Assembly (NCBI GenBank): GCA_029465975.1
Contig: CM055758.1
Location: 12,132,402-12,196,401, forward strand
Source of the DNA: Dallia pectoralis
Lineage: Eukaryota; Chordata; Actinopteri; Esociformes; Umbridae
DNA: 64,000 bases
Direction of reading: 5' to 3'
Shown: piece by piece, positions 1 through 11,665 of the stretch
How the letters are laid out: the number at the start of each line of letters is the position of its first letter
How positions within the stretch are numbered: the first letter of the stretch is position 1
Notes under the pieces: generated by a model
Database searches by the model: none
Seen by the model: only the letters and a program-made list of their open reading frames with translations
Told to the model about the DNA's origin: nothing
Program-made: the position numbers and the translations under genes

Positions 1-203
1 CTTAGAGGATAAGGTAAAGTAAGATTTTATTTACATGTCAGTCATTTCGCAAAAGTTGTTTCCCAGACCGACATTCTAGAGAAATTCTGGATAAATGTCT
101 TGCTTAAGGACAAGGAATGTAATGATCAGTGTTAGAGAATGGATAATGGAAAAAAATCCCATGCAGAACATGTACATTTTGTTACTGGGCAGTTTAATAA
201 ACC

Positions 204-1102
204 ATATGTGTTCTATGGATAACCCCACACTCCATGTGTGTTCTATGGATAACCCCCAACTCCATGTGTGTTCTATGGATAACCCCCAACTCCATGTGTG
301 TTCTATGAATTAAACCCCAACTCCATGTGTGTTCTATGGATAACCCCCAACTCCATGTGTGTTCTATGGATAACCCCACACTCCATGTGTGTTCTATGGA
401 TAACCCCCAACTCCATGCGTGTTCTATGGATAACCCCCAACTCCATGTGTGTTCTATGGATAACCCCCAACTCCATGTGTGTTCTATGGATAACCCCCAA
501 CTCCATGTGTGTTCTATGGATAACCCCCAACTCCATGTGTGTTCTATGGATAACCCCCAACCCCATGTGTGTTCTATGAATTAAACCCCAACTCCATGTG
601 TGTTCTATGAATTAAACCCCAACTCCATGTGTGTTCTATGGATAACCCCCAACTCCATGTGTGTTCTATGGATAACCCCACAATCCATGTGTGTTCTATG
701 GATAACCCCCAACTCCATGCGTGTTCTATGGATAACCCCCAACTCCATGTGTGTTCTATGGATAACCCCCAACTCCATGTGTGTTCTATGAAATAACCCC
801 CAACTCCATGTGTGTTCTATGGATAACCCCCAACTCCATGTGTGTTCTATGGATAACCCCAAACTCCATGTGCGTTCTATGGATAACCCCCAACTCCATC
901 TGTGTTCTACGGATAACCCCCAACTCCATGTGTGTTCTATGGATAACCCCCAACTCCATCTGTGTTCTATGGATAACCCCCAACTCCATGTGTGTTCTAT
1001 GGATAACCCCCAACTCCATGTGCGTTCTATGGATAACCCCCAACTCCATGTGTGTTCTATGGATAACCCCCAACTCTATGTGTGTTCTATGGGTAACCCC
1101 CA
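204..1102. repeat. Minisatellite, 30-bp unit, about 30 copies
   Basis: Unit core GTGTTCTATGGATAACCCCC followed by AACTCCATGT. Some units carry GAATTAAA in place of GGATAA and are 31 bp. Being 10 codons long, it leaves open frames on both strands that are not genes. A block with the GAATTAAA and CATGCGT variants recurs about 302 bp later. Confidence 0.97.
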
Positions 1103-1103
1103 T

Positions 1104-2452
1104 GAATACATAGTGACAGTTGACTGACAGTTAACTATTTTCTTGTCAGAACAACATTTAAATATAAATTAATACAGCTCCGCACAAATGCCTTGAGTAT
1201 CAATTACAGAACTGTGTGCAACTTGTTTGCAAATTTGCACACAAATGTAAAAAAAATCTATCTGTATTGGCATTGATGTGAGTCCATGTTAGATACATTT
1301 CCAGCTGATTATCAGTTGTGATATCACTGCAGGACCCACCGCTGTGTGACTCCCACTGGGGCATCCACTGACAAACACACACACACACACACAAACACAC
1401 ACAAGCACTCACGCAGAGTGATCTCAGATCCTTATCAATTACCTGAGCAGCTTGGTGGGTTGGTGACGTGTGCCAGGTGTCTCATTGTGATAATACACAC
1501 TCCAACCTTTAATCAAGCCAGCCCTCATCAGCAACACCCACACACCTAGTCCCGCCGACTCGCCTGTGGAGAGAGAAGAAACCAAAGGCAACAATGATTT
1601 TACTAGATCAAGATTCTATCCTCTAAGGCATAGCGCACCAAGCTATTTAATTTCTTATCAAAGTGCTCACTCAACCAGGAAGAACATACGCAGTAGGAGG
1701 AGCGCATGTAACAGTGTTGGCAGGTGCTTAACCCGTTAATCCAGAGTGTGACAAAACAAGGCACCCAGCCGAAAACCCATCTTCCACCGGTGCTGTGCTC
1801 ATTTCAAGCCCAATCCGAGGGACCCAGAAGCGCTGTTGGTACTCCCCACCGAGAGTTAAACGGATTTACTGTGAGTGACTTATAACAGTAGTTTTCTATA
1901 GGGGACGAGGACCCCTGGGGTCACTTAGGTTGAAGGGACTTGGGTTGTATTGAGGGGACATGTCCTATTGCGATTAAAGCACAACCATTAATCTGTAATG
2001 CTTGTGCTTTAAAAAACACCTTGAAATCCCTCAGCAGTAGAGTAAAAAGGCAAGACCAAATTCTGACAACCATTTCCTGGATTTGACCCCAGAAACAAGA
2101 TATCAATTGCCAATACCAGAGGAGATGATTGATATTTAGTATATTTCCCTGAGGGACTTTTCACACACCAGACTCTTCAATGCCCCAGATAATGATCACT
2201 ATTTTTCTAGTGAGTCTTCTATAAAAGCTTAAGATTAGAGTTTTCACACAAACCTTCTGACCTTATATGAAGCAAATAAATACTAGTTATTTTGCATCAT
2301 GCCTGGTCTTCGACTAACGGCAAAGCAAGATTAATTTCATTTTTTGTTAGATCGGTGATGAGTTGATTATTGTTTTGTATTGTGCCTACATCATTTTACA
2401 CCTCTACTAACTGTGTGACTGAATTTGTGTGTATTTTTCAGATGTTTCACTT
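1104..2452. other. Intergenic, no gene seen
   Basis: Mixed-composition DNA with a short CA tract at about 1374-1400. Short open frames only; nothing recognisable. Confidence 0.6.
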
Positions 2453-2457
2453 ATAAC

Positions 2458-2768
2458 TGTAACGATTAGGCTTTTGGCTCGGTTGCAGGTAGTGGACACA
2501 GGCGCAGAGAATCCAAAATAAAACACGTCTTTATTAAAAGACAGACAAAACAAGAGAACCGAGAAAGCAACCAAACGGACCGTCATTAAGGCGGAACAAC
2601 AATCAACGGCACGACACCAACAGACTGACAAGACAGAACTTAAATACTCAACTTAAACGGGAACAGGTGCGGGCCAAACACAGGTGGACTGAATGTCACT
2701 GATTATTCCCTCTCTGCTGACAGGGGGAGTGTCACTCTGACAGAGGACAGAAATGTCCGAATGTTACA
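2458..2768 (-). mobile_element. Solo LTR with 5-bp target duplication
   Basis: A 311-bp segment starting TGTAACG and ending GTTACA, flanked on both sides by ATAAC (2453-2457 and 2769-2773). TG...CA ends plus a 5-bp duplication are the mark of a solo retroviral-type LTR. On the minus strand a TATTTAAG box precedes AATAAA signals, the order expected in an LTR, so it points leftward. Confidence 0.75.
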
Positions 2769-2773
2769 ATAAC

Positions 2774-3645
2774 CATTATTTAGTATACTCAGTATCAAGA
2801 GTTATCTTTCAAGAACACTGGTCTCTCCATCAAAATGTAGTTTGGCCTTGTGACTATTATTTGAAAGATGAAAGTGGAATTGTAACCAACTCTTTATTGC
2901 TTTTAGTTTAAACGGAGGACATTGAATTACTTTCAAAGGAAAATATCACAGTGTTTTTATAGTTTATTTAGGGTATGAAACATATCAATTCTAAAATTGT
3001 TTTCTTAGATCAAATTGACTGTAGTTGGTGTTTTGATAGATTGAGATTTGACGGATGTATTTTTATTGCTGTTATTCTTTGTCGTGACCAATTCCTCCAC
3101 CCGTCCGGCTTCCAACCCTTGAATTATCAGCTACATTGAGTGCTTTCTCATGCAGTTCAGTTTTATTACCAAAAAATATTTTGATACAAATAAATATGGG
3201 TAACAACAGCAAATAGATATTTTAAATACCTTATTGAACATTTGACTCCCATAACTACACACACGTCTCACAAAATAAATAGAAAGAAACATTATATACC
3301 TCAGCACTCTTCCTACTTACAGAATGGGAACTAAAATGCTAACAGCCTTCTGCACGTCTCTGTTCTCAATGCCTTTTTATATTCACAGAACTAAAGACAA
3401 CATGAATACGGAATCAAAGCACTCATAGCAGAAATGCACACAAAAACAAAATAACAATTTATTAAGCATGAGCGCCGGCCACAATTCATTTGATAGAAAA
3501 TAAAAAAACAAATGAGCTAAAAAATAAAATGCAATTCAAAATGGTGTACAGAAAAGAACAATATGTCAAACCCCAGGCATTTTTTTTTTTTTTTACAAAT
3601 CAGTCTTGCTAGATTTGGCACCACTGAGGGGTAGTCCCTATTAGC
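2774..3645. other. Intergenic / crhbp 3' flank, no gene seen
   Basis: AT-rich. It includes the likely crhbp 3' UTR at its right end, with AATAAA on the minus strand near 3460 and a T-tract near 3580. Confidence 0.55.
3458..3463 (-). other. crhbp: Possible crhbp polyadenylation signal
   Basis: AATAAA on the minus strand, 233 nt downstream of the crhbp stop codon. Other AT-rich candidates exist nearby, so this is only the best-looking one. Confidence 0.4.
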
Positions 3646-3695
3646 TTGGTGGTATCCAGACCCAGGATGGTGGAGTTAGAGAGAAGTACTACAGC

Positions 3696-3850
3696 TCAGC
3701 CATTGAAGCAGAAATCCTCCACACTGTTTTCCTTGATCCTCTGGAGCTCCTGTCGGTCCAGTACTCGATACTCGAAGGCGACCCGGTTGACAAACCTCCC
3801 ACTGGACACCATCCTCACCACGGTGTTGTCACAACTGATCTTCATCTGGG
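3696..3850 (-). CDS. crhbp: crhbp exon 7 (terminal coding exon)
   Basis: 155 nt, phase 1 in, ends at TGA (3698-3696). Codes AQMKISCDNTVVRMVSSGRF and then VNRVAFEYR, finishing in EDFCFNG, with Cys277 and Cys318. The last residues diverge from human, which ends EFCLSGL. Confidence 0.95.
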
Positions 3851-6800
3851 CTGGAGGAGACGGTGAAGAAGAGAAAATAGAAGAGCGAGTCAGTGAGAGG
3901 TTTGTGTAGGTTCACTATGGTGATTAGTGTGGCGTTGGTCTGGTTAGGATGGTGATTAGTGTGGGGTTGGTCTGGTTAGAATGGTGATTAGTGTGGGGTT
4001 GGTCTGGTTAGGATGGTGATTAGTGTGGGGTTGGTCTGGTTAGGATGGTGATTAGTGTGGGTTTGGTCTGGTTAGGATGGTGATTAGTGTGGGGTTGGTC
4101 TGGTTAGGATGGTGATTAGTGTGGGTTTGGCCTGGTTAGGATGGTGATTAGTGTGGGGTTGGTCTGGTTAGGATGGTGATTAGTGTGGGTTTGGTCTGGT
4201 TAGGATGGTGATTAGTGTGGGGTTGGTCTGGTTAGGATGGTGATTAGTGTGGGGTTGGTCTGGTTAGGATGGTGATTAGTGTGGGGTTGGTCTGGTTAGA
4301 ATGGTGATTAGTGTGGGGTTGGTCTGGTTAGGATGGTGATTAGTGTGGGGTTGGTCTGGTTAGGATGGTGATTAGTGTGGGTTTGGTCTGGTTAGGATGG
4401 TGATTAGTGTGGGGTTGGTCTGGTTAGGATGGTGATTAGTGTGGGTTTGGCCTGGTTAGGATGGTGATTAGTGTGGGGTTGGTCTGGTTAGGATGGTGAT
4501 TAGTGTGGGTTTGGTCTGGTTAGGATGGTGATTAGTGTGGGGTTGGTCTGGTTAGGATGGTGATTAGTGTGGGGTTGGTCTGGTTAGGATGGTGATTAGT
4601 GTGGGGTTGGTCTGGTTAGAATGGTGATTAGTGTGGGTTTGGTCTGGTTAGGATGGTGATTAGTGTGGGTTTGGTCTGGTTAGGATGGTGATTAGTGTGG
4701 GGTTGGTCTGGTTAGGATGGTGATTAGTGTGGGTTTGGTCTGGTTAGGATGGTGATTCGTGTGGGGTTGGTCTGGTTAAAATGGTGATTAGTATGGATGC
4801 TCACCAGGGCCATTGAAGCTGTAACAGAGGTCAGCTACAGGTAACATCTTAGATGTGTCCATTCCATTCCCCCCCAGCAGCTCCACAAAGTCCCCCGCCC
4901 CCACGCAGCCTGGGAGGGACTTCTGGAGGGGACAATAGCTCAGTTAGTACCTCTTCACAATCCCTCCTTTCATCTTACCTACTAACCAATAACACAGTCA
5001 TCTCCACCCACTCAAAACATCTCCTTATTCACAGCAACTAACACAGGTCTTTACTGTTGGTCTTCGTCAGGGTCGTTAAGTGATCCAACTCCAGTAGAAC
5101 AGCCTAAACATCTAGGCCCCCTTCACTCACAAGTGGACCAGAAGTACTGCAGTTGTTTTTTTCCCTCCAGTTGGTAATAACCTGATTCGGACCAGTGACA
5201 CATCCTGAGTGGACTCACCTTAATGGGGAAGCTGTTGAGGTGTCCGAGGCTAAGCTCAGCAATCTTGATCTCCACAGGGTAGATGATGGAGAAACTGCAG
5301 TTCCTGTGCTGCTGAGGTATCACCATGGTGAAGCTGCCCTCTGGTGTCTGGGAGATTATATTACAAGCTATGGGAGAGGGGGGGGGGGTACTTCAGTGTC
5401 TTTTCATGTTAATCCTTATGTATCAAAAATGTAAGACTTTTTGTTATTGGTTACGTTAAGGTGCCAAAACCTCTGAGTACACAGACAGTCTCTCACTGAG
5501 ATGATGAAGCTTTGTAGTCATAGTTCATATTATATATTCAATATTGCATTAATAACCCCATAACTAACTATTGCAGAGGAACTCTAAACAGGTATTATGG
5601 TCCACCATCAGAGACAGCTGTTTAAAGTACTTTGGTACACACATTTTACTCAGCAGGTGTACTGACTCCATACATTAACCCACTATTATTGCCATAGACT
5701 AACTTGAGAGAAAGTGTAGAAGTGAATCCATCAGGAAGTGAACAGTAGGACTGACTAACCAGATGGTGGAGGTTTCTACTTACGAAAAGGGTTAACAGGT
5801 TTCCTGACGGTCAGTGTGAAGGAGCTACCGGCAGTGTGAACACGGAAGAACACCATGGCAACGTTCTGAGATGACCTCACGGTTCTCCTCACTGTCCCGG
5901 AGTCGCAGTAGTCCACATAGCGTTCCATTAAGGGCAGGCTGTGGTCCTGAGAACTAGGAAACTTCTCTCCCTTCATCACCCAGCCATCAAACACCTGGGA
6001 AAAGAGATCAAAATCAATCAAAACTGTTACATTTAACCAGATTTCTTGGTGCTCTTTTTGTAAACCAGAATTTCCAGACCTGTGCATTTTGAGAGTCTTA
6101 GATGTCTATTTGGGTTGCCATGGTTTTAGGCAGAGTGTTAGTATGTTTTTAAATCCACCATGGGACCAACTATAATGTTTGCCCAGATTCACAGAAAAAA
6201 AGTTACAAATTGACTCAGGAAATGTTGTTTCCTTTTCCCTACGTATTGCATTTTCCCTACGTATTGTATTTTTCCTACGTATTGCATTTTCCCTACGTAT
6301 TGCATTTTCCCTACGTATTGTATTTTTCCTACGTATTGCATTTTTCCTACGTATTGTATTTTTCCTACGTATTGCATTTTCCCTACGTATTGTATTTTTC
6401 CTACGTATTGCATTTTCCCTACGTATTGCATTTTCCCTACGTATTGTATTTTTCCTACGTATTGCATTTTCCCTACGTATTGTATTTTTCCTACGTATTG
6501 CATTTTTCCTACGTATTGTATTTTTCCTACGTATTGCATTTTCCCTACGTATTGTATTTTTCCTACGTATTGTATTTTTCCTACGTATTGTATTTTTCCT
6601 ACGTATTGCATTTTCCCTACGTATTGCATTTTCCCTACGTATTGTATTTTTCCTACGTATTGCATTTTCCCTACGTATTGTATTTTTCCTACGTATTCTA
6701 TTTTTCCTACGTATTGCATTTTCCCTACGTATTGTATTTTTCCTACGTATTGCATTTTCCCTACGTATTGTATTTTTCCTACGTATTGCATTTTCCCTAC

Positions 6801-9800
6801 GTATTGTATTTTTCCTACGTATTGCATTTTCCCTACGTATTTTATTTTTCCTACGTATTGCATTTTCCCTACGTATTGTATTTTTCCTACGTATTGCATT
6901 TTCCCTACGTATTGTATTTTTCCTACGTATTGCATTTTCCCTACGTATTGTATTTTTCCTACGTATTGCATTTTCCCTACGTATTGTATTTTTCCTACGT
7001 ATTGCATTTTCCCTACGTATTGTATTTTTCCTACGTATTGCATTTTCCCTACGTATTGTATTTTTCCTACGTATTGCATTTTCCCTACGTATTGTATTTT
7101 TCCTACGTATTGTATTTTTCCTACGTATTGCATTTTCCCTACGTATTGTATTTTTCCTACGTATTGCATTTTCCCTACGTATTGTATTTTTCCTACGTAT
7201 TGCATTTTCCCTACGTATTGTATTTTTCCTACGTATTGCATTTTCCCTACGTATTGTATTTTCCCTACGTATTGCATTTTCCCTACGTATTGTATTTTCC
7301 TACGTATTGCATTTTCCCTACGTATTGTATTTTTCCTACGTATTGCATTTTCCCTACGTATTGTATTTTTCCTACGTATTGCATTTTCCCTACGTATTGT
7401 ATTTTTCCTACGTATTGCATTTTCCCTACGTATTGTATTTTCCTACGTATTGCATTTTCCCTACGTATTGTATTTTTCCTACGTATTGCATTTTCCCTAC
7501 CCTACGTATTGTATTTTCCTACGTATTTTTTCCCTACGTATTGTATTTTCCTACGTATTGCATTTTCCCTACGTATTGCATTTTCCCTACGTATTGTATT
7601 TTCCTACGTATTGCATTTTCCCTACGTATTGCATTTTCCCTACGTATTGTATTTTCCTACGTATTGCATTTTCCCTACGTATTGTATTTTTCCTACGTAT
7701 TGCATTTTCCCTACGTATTGTATTTTTCCTACGTATTGCATTTTCCCTACGTATTGTATTTTCCTACGTATTGCATTTTCCCTACGTATTGTATTTTTCC
7801 TACGTATTGCATTTTCCCTACGTATTGTATTTTTCCTACGTATTGCATTTTCCCTACGTATTGTATTTTTATTGTATTTTCCTCCCCTACGTATTGTATT
7901 TTTCCTATTTGCATTTTCCCTACGTATTGTATTTTCCTACGTATTGTATTTTCCTACGTATTGCATTTTCCCTACGTATTGTATTTTCCTACGTATTGCA
8001 TTTTCCTACGTATTGTATTTTCCCTACGTATTGCATTTTCCCTACGTATTGTATTTTCCTACGTATTGCATTTTCCCTATTTTCCTACGTATCTACGTAT
8101 TGCATTTTCCCTACGTATTGTATTTTTCCTACGTATTGCATTTTCCCTACGTATTGTATTTTTCCTACGTATTGTATTTTTCCTACGTATTGCATTTTCC
8201 CTACGTATTGTATTTTTCCTACGTATTGCATTTTCCCTACGTATTGTATTTTTCCTACGTATTGTATTTTTCCTACGTATTGCATTTTCCCTACGTATTG
8301 TATTTTCCTACGTATTGTATTTTCCTACGTATTGTATTTTCCTACGTATTGCATTTTCCCTACGTATTGTATTTTTCCTACGTATTGCATTTTCCCTACG
8401 TATTGTATTTTTCCTACGTATTGCATTTTCCCTACGTATTGTATTTTTCCTACGTATTGCATTTTCCCTACGTATTGTATTTTTCCTACGTATTGCATTT
8501 TCCCTACGTATTGTATTTTTCCTACGTATTGTATTTTTCCTACGTATTGTATTTTTCCTACGTATTGCATTTTCCCTACGTATTGTATTTTTCCTACGTA
8601 TTGCATTTTGCCTACGTATTGTATTTTTCCTACGTATTGCATTTTCCCTACGTATTGTATTTTTCCTACGTATTGCATTTTCCCTACGTATTGCATTTTT
8701 CCTCTTTTGCTACTTATTTATTTGTAGCAGAATACCGCTGTGTGTGTATCCAGGGCATGTCTGATGATTGATGCCTGATGCTTCACCTCTGCCTTAAACA
8801 TTCCTATAACAAACACCTTCCAAAGCTGCTCTATTCTTATAATGGGAGGGTTTCTACTTACATTCTCTCCTAGATGAACTGGTGAAATAGAAAGCTCACT
8901 ATAAAAGCAGGTAATTGAGCCCACATTTAGCTGTACTGGTTGGTAAGCTACAATACTAGTAAGCATTTGACTTAGTCTAGCTTTGTATTCTTATATGATA
9001 TTATATTCTTATTTTTAATGAGTTTTCTTGTAATAAAACAGTTGGTTCACTTGGGCTGAATGCTTCCTGTCTGTAGTGGCAGGGGTGTCTAATTAGGCGG
9101 AGCGGGGGGTGGGTGGGGGAGCAGAAGTGACGCATGCACACACAATCTGTACCCAATAGATGAGCACCACACACCAACTGATCTGAGTGACAGTAATGCA
9201 ACCCTGGAGCTCCCCCAAATATTTAGGAACTATTTACCCACCAATCATTTTTCACCTGAATGCAATTTAATTCATTAGCTTTTTTTCCTTTTTATGAGCT
9301 GGTTTGACTGTAATTTGAGGGTTAGCCTTTACATAGAGAGACATTATGAAGGGCTGAGAGTTACCCGTATTGATATCAAACAGATCTACCTTCTGCACCA
9401 TTAATCAGCCATGTGCGTCAGACAACACTGACAGGCACCAATCACATCGGACACTATGCAAAGCTGGGGTCCCGCCCACACAAACTCCCTGGGCAAGGGG
9501 TCGAGGTGAGGGATTATGTCTGTCCTCTGGTGCACTCAGCTGGGAACCAGCACAGCTCAGACCTGGCATGAATTACAACAACAGAAACTGCTAGAAATTT
9601 CATCCGGTCAGTGTTCCGTAAATGCCCCCATTCCTAGTGATTATAACGGAGGTGGGAGGGACGAGGAGGGTACGCATGAGTGCGTGAATGCGTGCATGTG
9701 CGTATATGGTTACCTTGATGAAGTCTCCACCCCTGCAGTCGATGTCAACACTGTCATACTCCACAGTGATGACCTGGTTGGGCTCAGCGATGAAGAACGC

Positions 9801-10795
9801 AGCACAGCTGAGCTGGGGTCGGTCTGCTGTGAAGGTAAACTGACCCTCTAGTGCCACCATGTCCAAACACCCTGAGGGAGAGGAAGGAAGGAAATAAGGG
9901 TCAGAGGTGATATGGATAGGAAGAAAGGAGAGATAAATGTGGGGGATGCACAAAGAGAGGAGCGTGAATTGGTGTCTAAAGCCAGGTAAAGGTAAAACAT
10001 TTAGCAGCTTTGTGGCTGTTTATATGTAACAAGAATGTGTCAGTCTCATAAAAAAGCTGTGTAAATTCAATTTCATATATATAATATGTAACTTTCATCA
10101 AGAAAGGGATTGATTTCAATAATACCAATTACAACAAAATTCCACACTTATTCTTTAAAATGTATTTCATCTTTTTTAACACCTTATATCATTAATTTTA
10201 AATAATAAAATGTGGACTTTTAAACAATTATAAGAAGCAAATCTTTAATATAAAAGTTTCATTTTTAAAGATGTAATAATGTCAGCATGTATTGACTGAT
10301 TTAGAAAATACAACTTACGCAGTGGTCGACTGTAAATTAATTCATCTTGTATTTCTCTTTTGAGCTCCGAATTAAGAAGTGAAAATAGTCCCTCTGGGGA
10401 GATCTTATTTTCCTGCAAAAAGGAAAAAAGAAATTAAGAAAAAGATAGAAAAATTATATTCAGATGCATTGCAGACAAGTGACAGTAATATACAATACCT
10501 TCTACAAAAGATTTTAGCAAAAGAAATGAGAAACGTGTGTCCAAATCCATCTCAAATAGCATCATTACAGTTTGTACATTCCTTTAGTGAGGACAAAAAG
10601 TTAGAATGTTAGAATGCCTCCTGGAATGAATATTGCTTTAAAGGTTGATGTCAACACCCGGTTAAAGAGCAAGAAACAGTGTAATAGGGTAAGAAAGTTC
10701 CTCCAGAGGCTTACCTGGATGTACCTGGTGTCTCCGTTGAGAACCGACAGACACAACACAATGAAGAACAGCTGCTCTCTGAATGTCCCCTCCAT
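3696..10795 (-). CDS. crhbp: Corticotropin-releasing-hormone-binding protein, complete coding gene (7 exons)
   Basis: Secreted glycoprotein that binds CRH/urocortin-type peptides and limits their access to CRH receptors. Coding exons on the minus strand: 10795-10715, 10412-10319, 9871-9714, 5994-5784, 5367-5219, 4922-4805, 3850-3696. All junctions are GT-AG and in phase, and the sum is 966 nt, or 321 residues plus stop, against 322 in human (from memory). Residues 1-21 or so form a signal peptide (hydrophobic FFIVLCLSVL). The ten mature cysteines fall at 60, 81, 104, 141, 183, 205, 237, 264, 277 and 318, the known five-disulfide positions; an N-glycosylation site NCS lies at 204-206. Diagnostic stretches are CLDMVALEGQFTFTADRPQL, GEKFPSSQDH, RSSQNVAMVFFRVH and QHRNCSFSIIYP. 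Introns 3 and 6 carry large minisatellites. The neighbours aggf1 and pde8b match the mammalian locus. Identity is close to certain; expression is not testable here. Confidence 0.97.
3915..4795. repeat. Minisatellite, 32-bp unit, about 27 copies (crhbp intron 6)
   Basis: Unit core TCTGGTTAGGATGGTGATTA followed by GTGTGGGGTTGG; spacing measured as 32 bp. The rare TTTGGCCTGG variant appears at 4126 and again at 4446, exactly 320 bp (10 units) apart, so blocks of units have been duplicated. Confidence 0.97.
4805..4922 (-). CDS. crhbp: crhbp exon 6
   Basis: 118 nt, phase 0 in, phase 1 out, donor GTGAGC. The acceptor is placed at CCTCCAG just before AAGTCCCTC because this keeps frame and gives KSLPGCVGAGDFVELLGG, matching human KSSAGCEGIGDFVELLGG. 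The nearer CCCAG would break frame. Contains Cys237 and Cys264. Confidence 0.94.
5219..5367 (-). CDS. crhbp: crhbp exon 5
   Basis: 149 nt, phase 1 in, phase 0 out. Acceptor CCCATAG, donor GTGAGT. Codes residues 182-231 with Cys183, Cys205 and the N-glycosylation sequon at 204; QQHRNCSFSIIYPVEIKIAE is strongly conserved. Confidence 0.95.
5368..5783. other. crhbp: crhbp intron 4
   Basis: 416-bp intron with a G-run near 5380. No other feature seen. Confidence 0.7.
5784..5994 (-). CDS. crhbp: crhbp exon 4
   Basis: 211 nt, phase 0 in, phase 1 out, donor GTAAGT. Codes residues 112-181 (VFDGWVMKGEKFPSSQDHSL onward to KPVNPF) with Cys141. RSSQNVAMVFFRVH is a family hallmark. The preceding intron, about 3.7 kb, contains the 18-bp TACGTA array. 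Confidence 0.96.
6237..8705. repeat. 2.5-kb array of 18-bp TACGTA unit (crhbp intron 3)
   Basis: Unit CTACGTATTGCATTTTCC, about 137 copies, alternating with a GTATTTTTCC variant so that much of the array has a 36-bp dimer period. Each unit has the palindrome TACGTA with one CpG. Copies from about 7280 to 8100 have 1-bp and larger indels; the outer parts are nearly perfect. The 18-bp length leaves all three plus frames open for up to 861 codons, which is an artefact. Confidence 0.98.
8771..9713. other. crhbp: crhbp intron 3, non-repetitive part
   Basis: No exon or mobile element recognised. Contains a short G-rich run at about 9100-9120. Confidence 0.55.
9714..9871 (-). CDS. crhbp: crhbp exon 3
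   Basis: 158 nt, phase 1 in, phase 0 out. Acceptor CTCCCTCAG, donor GTAACC. Codes residues 59-111 with Cys60, Cys81 and Cys104, including FTFTADRPQLSCAAFFIAEP and DIDCRGGDFIK, near-identical to human. Confidence 0.96.
9872..10318. other. crhbp: crhbp intron 2
   Basis: AT-rich 447-bp intron. Nothing else seen. Confidence 0.7.
10319..10412 (-). CDS. crhbp: crhbp exon 2
   Basis: 94 nt, phase 0 in, phase 1 out. Acceptor is TTTTTGCAG and donor GTAAGT. Codes ENKISPEGLFSLLNSELKRE and then IQDELIYSRPL, corresponding to the family segment with FLLFSANLKREL in human. This is the most divergent part of the protein. Confidence 0.92.
10715..10795 (-). CDS. crhbp: crhbp exon 1 (start, signal peptide)
   Basis: Codes MEGTFREQLFFIVLCLSVLN and then GDTRYIQ (27 codons, ends in phase 0) and is followed by donor GTAAGC. 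The ATG at 10795-10793 is chosen because the only in-frame upstream start-like codon is a GTG. It encodes a typical hydrophobic signal peptide, and the ESRY-like residues after cleavage match the family. Confidence 0.93.
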
Positions 10796-10880
10796 ATTAA
10801 TCACTATCTCTCACTGGAGTCTCTGGTGCACCTCATAAACGGAGCAGGGAAACTCTGGTCCTGCAGCCAGAGACACACTC

Positions 10881-10890
10881 CTATTTATAT
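10881..10890 (-). promoter_or_regulatory. crhbp: TATA box of crhbp
   Basis: On the minus strand the sequence reads ATATAAATAG, about 86 bp upstream of the crhbp ATG. This predicts a start site near 10855 and a short 5' UTR of about 60 nt. The position fits a canonical TATA promoter. The start site is inferred, not observed. Confidence 0.7.
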
Positions 10891-11009
10891 GACAACGCAC
10901 CATGCGCTTCCCAATAAAAAAGCATTCTGGAGCCTGAGATCAATGGAAACACGTTCCCCCAGAATGCATTAGTGACGAGAGCAAAGGAGGAATCCGTGGA
11001 ATCACCGAG

Positions 11010-11055
<46 letters not shown>

Positions 11056-11093
11056 GCGTGTGCGTGTGCGTGTGTGTGTGCGTGTGTGTGTGA
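11010..11093. repeat. (TG)n microsatellite
   Basis: About 84 bp of TG with interspersed CG steps, upstream of the crhbp promoter. Confidence 0.95.
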
Positions 11094-11665
11094 GAAAGGT
11101 AGTGAGATAGTGTGACAGAGAATAGGCACTGGCAAAGTGTTGAGGACAGCAGTAAGCTCATACAAGAGTTGTGATCTTTTATTTTAAACATCTTGTGTCT
11201 TAAGGAGATGTGGTGCTGGAAATGAATGTTGTTTTCAGATGTTTTGAAAATGGACATAAATGTTTAATAATTTGCATAGACCTCTACATTAAGTTGATAA
11301 AAATGTAAATGGTGCCTGTACAAGGATAATTAGGTGATGTTATGGGCAATGTTTCAGTTCTGAATGGTTCTGGGATTGAAGTTAAATTTAGGGTTTTGAA
11401 TTGGGTTTTCATATTCATTGTTTTCTATCAACACTGTATGTCAAATGTTTCCTTATTAATTTTAATCCCTTTGACTCTTTAGGCCCTTGCTATACTAATT
11501 GTCCTGTCATTAGGAAACACATCGAAAGATCATTATTCCAGGCGTTTTTACCAACAATTCTCCGACATTATGGGCATTATAATTATCTTAAAAAAAAATG
11601 AAATCAGGTTTTTGACGACACACTTAATGTTATGCTAACTTTTAGGTAATTATTCTAATTCGTTC

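Noticed and set aside
204..1102. Possible CRISPR-like array
   Set aside because: Units are directly adjacent with no unique spacers, in a vertebrate genome; it is a minisatellite.
6179..8771. Open frames of 861, 853 and 425 codons
   Set aside because: Pure products of an 18-bp repeat with no stop in its translations; all frames are open and the peptide is a simple six-residue repeat in a crhbp intron.
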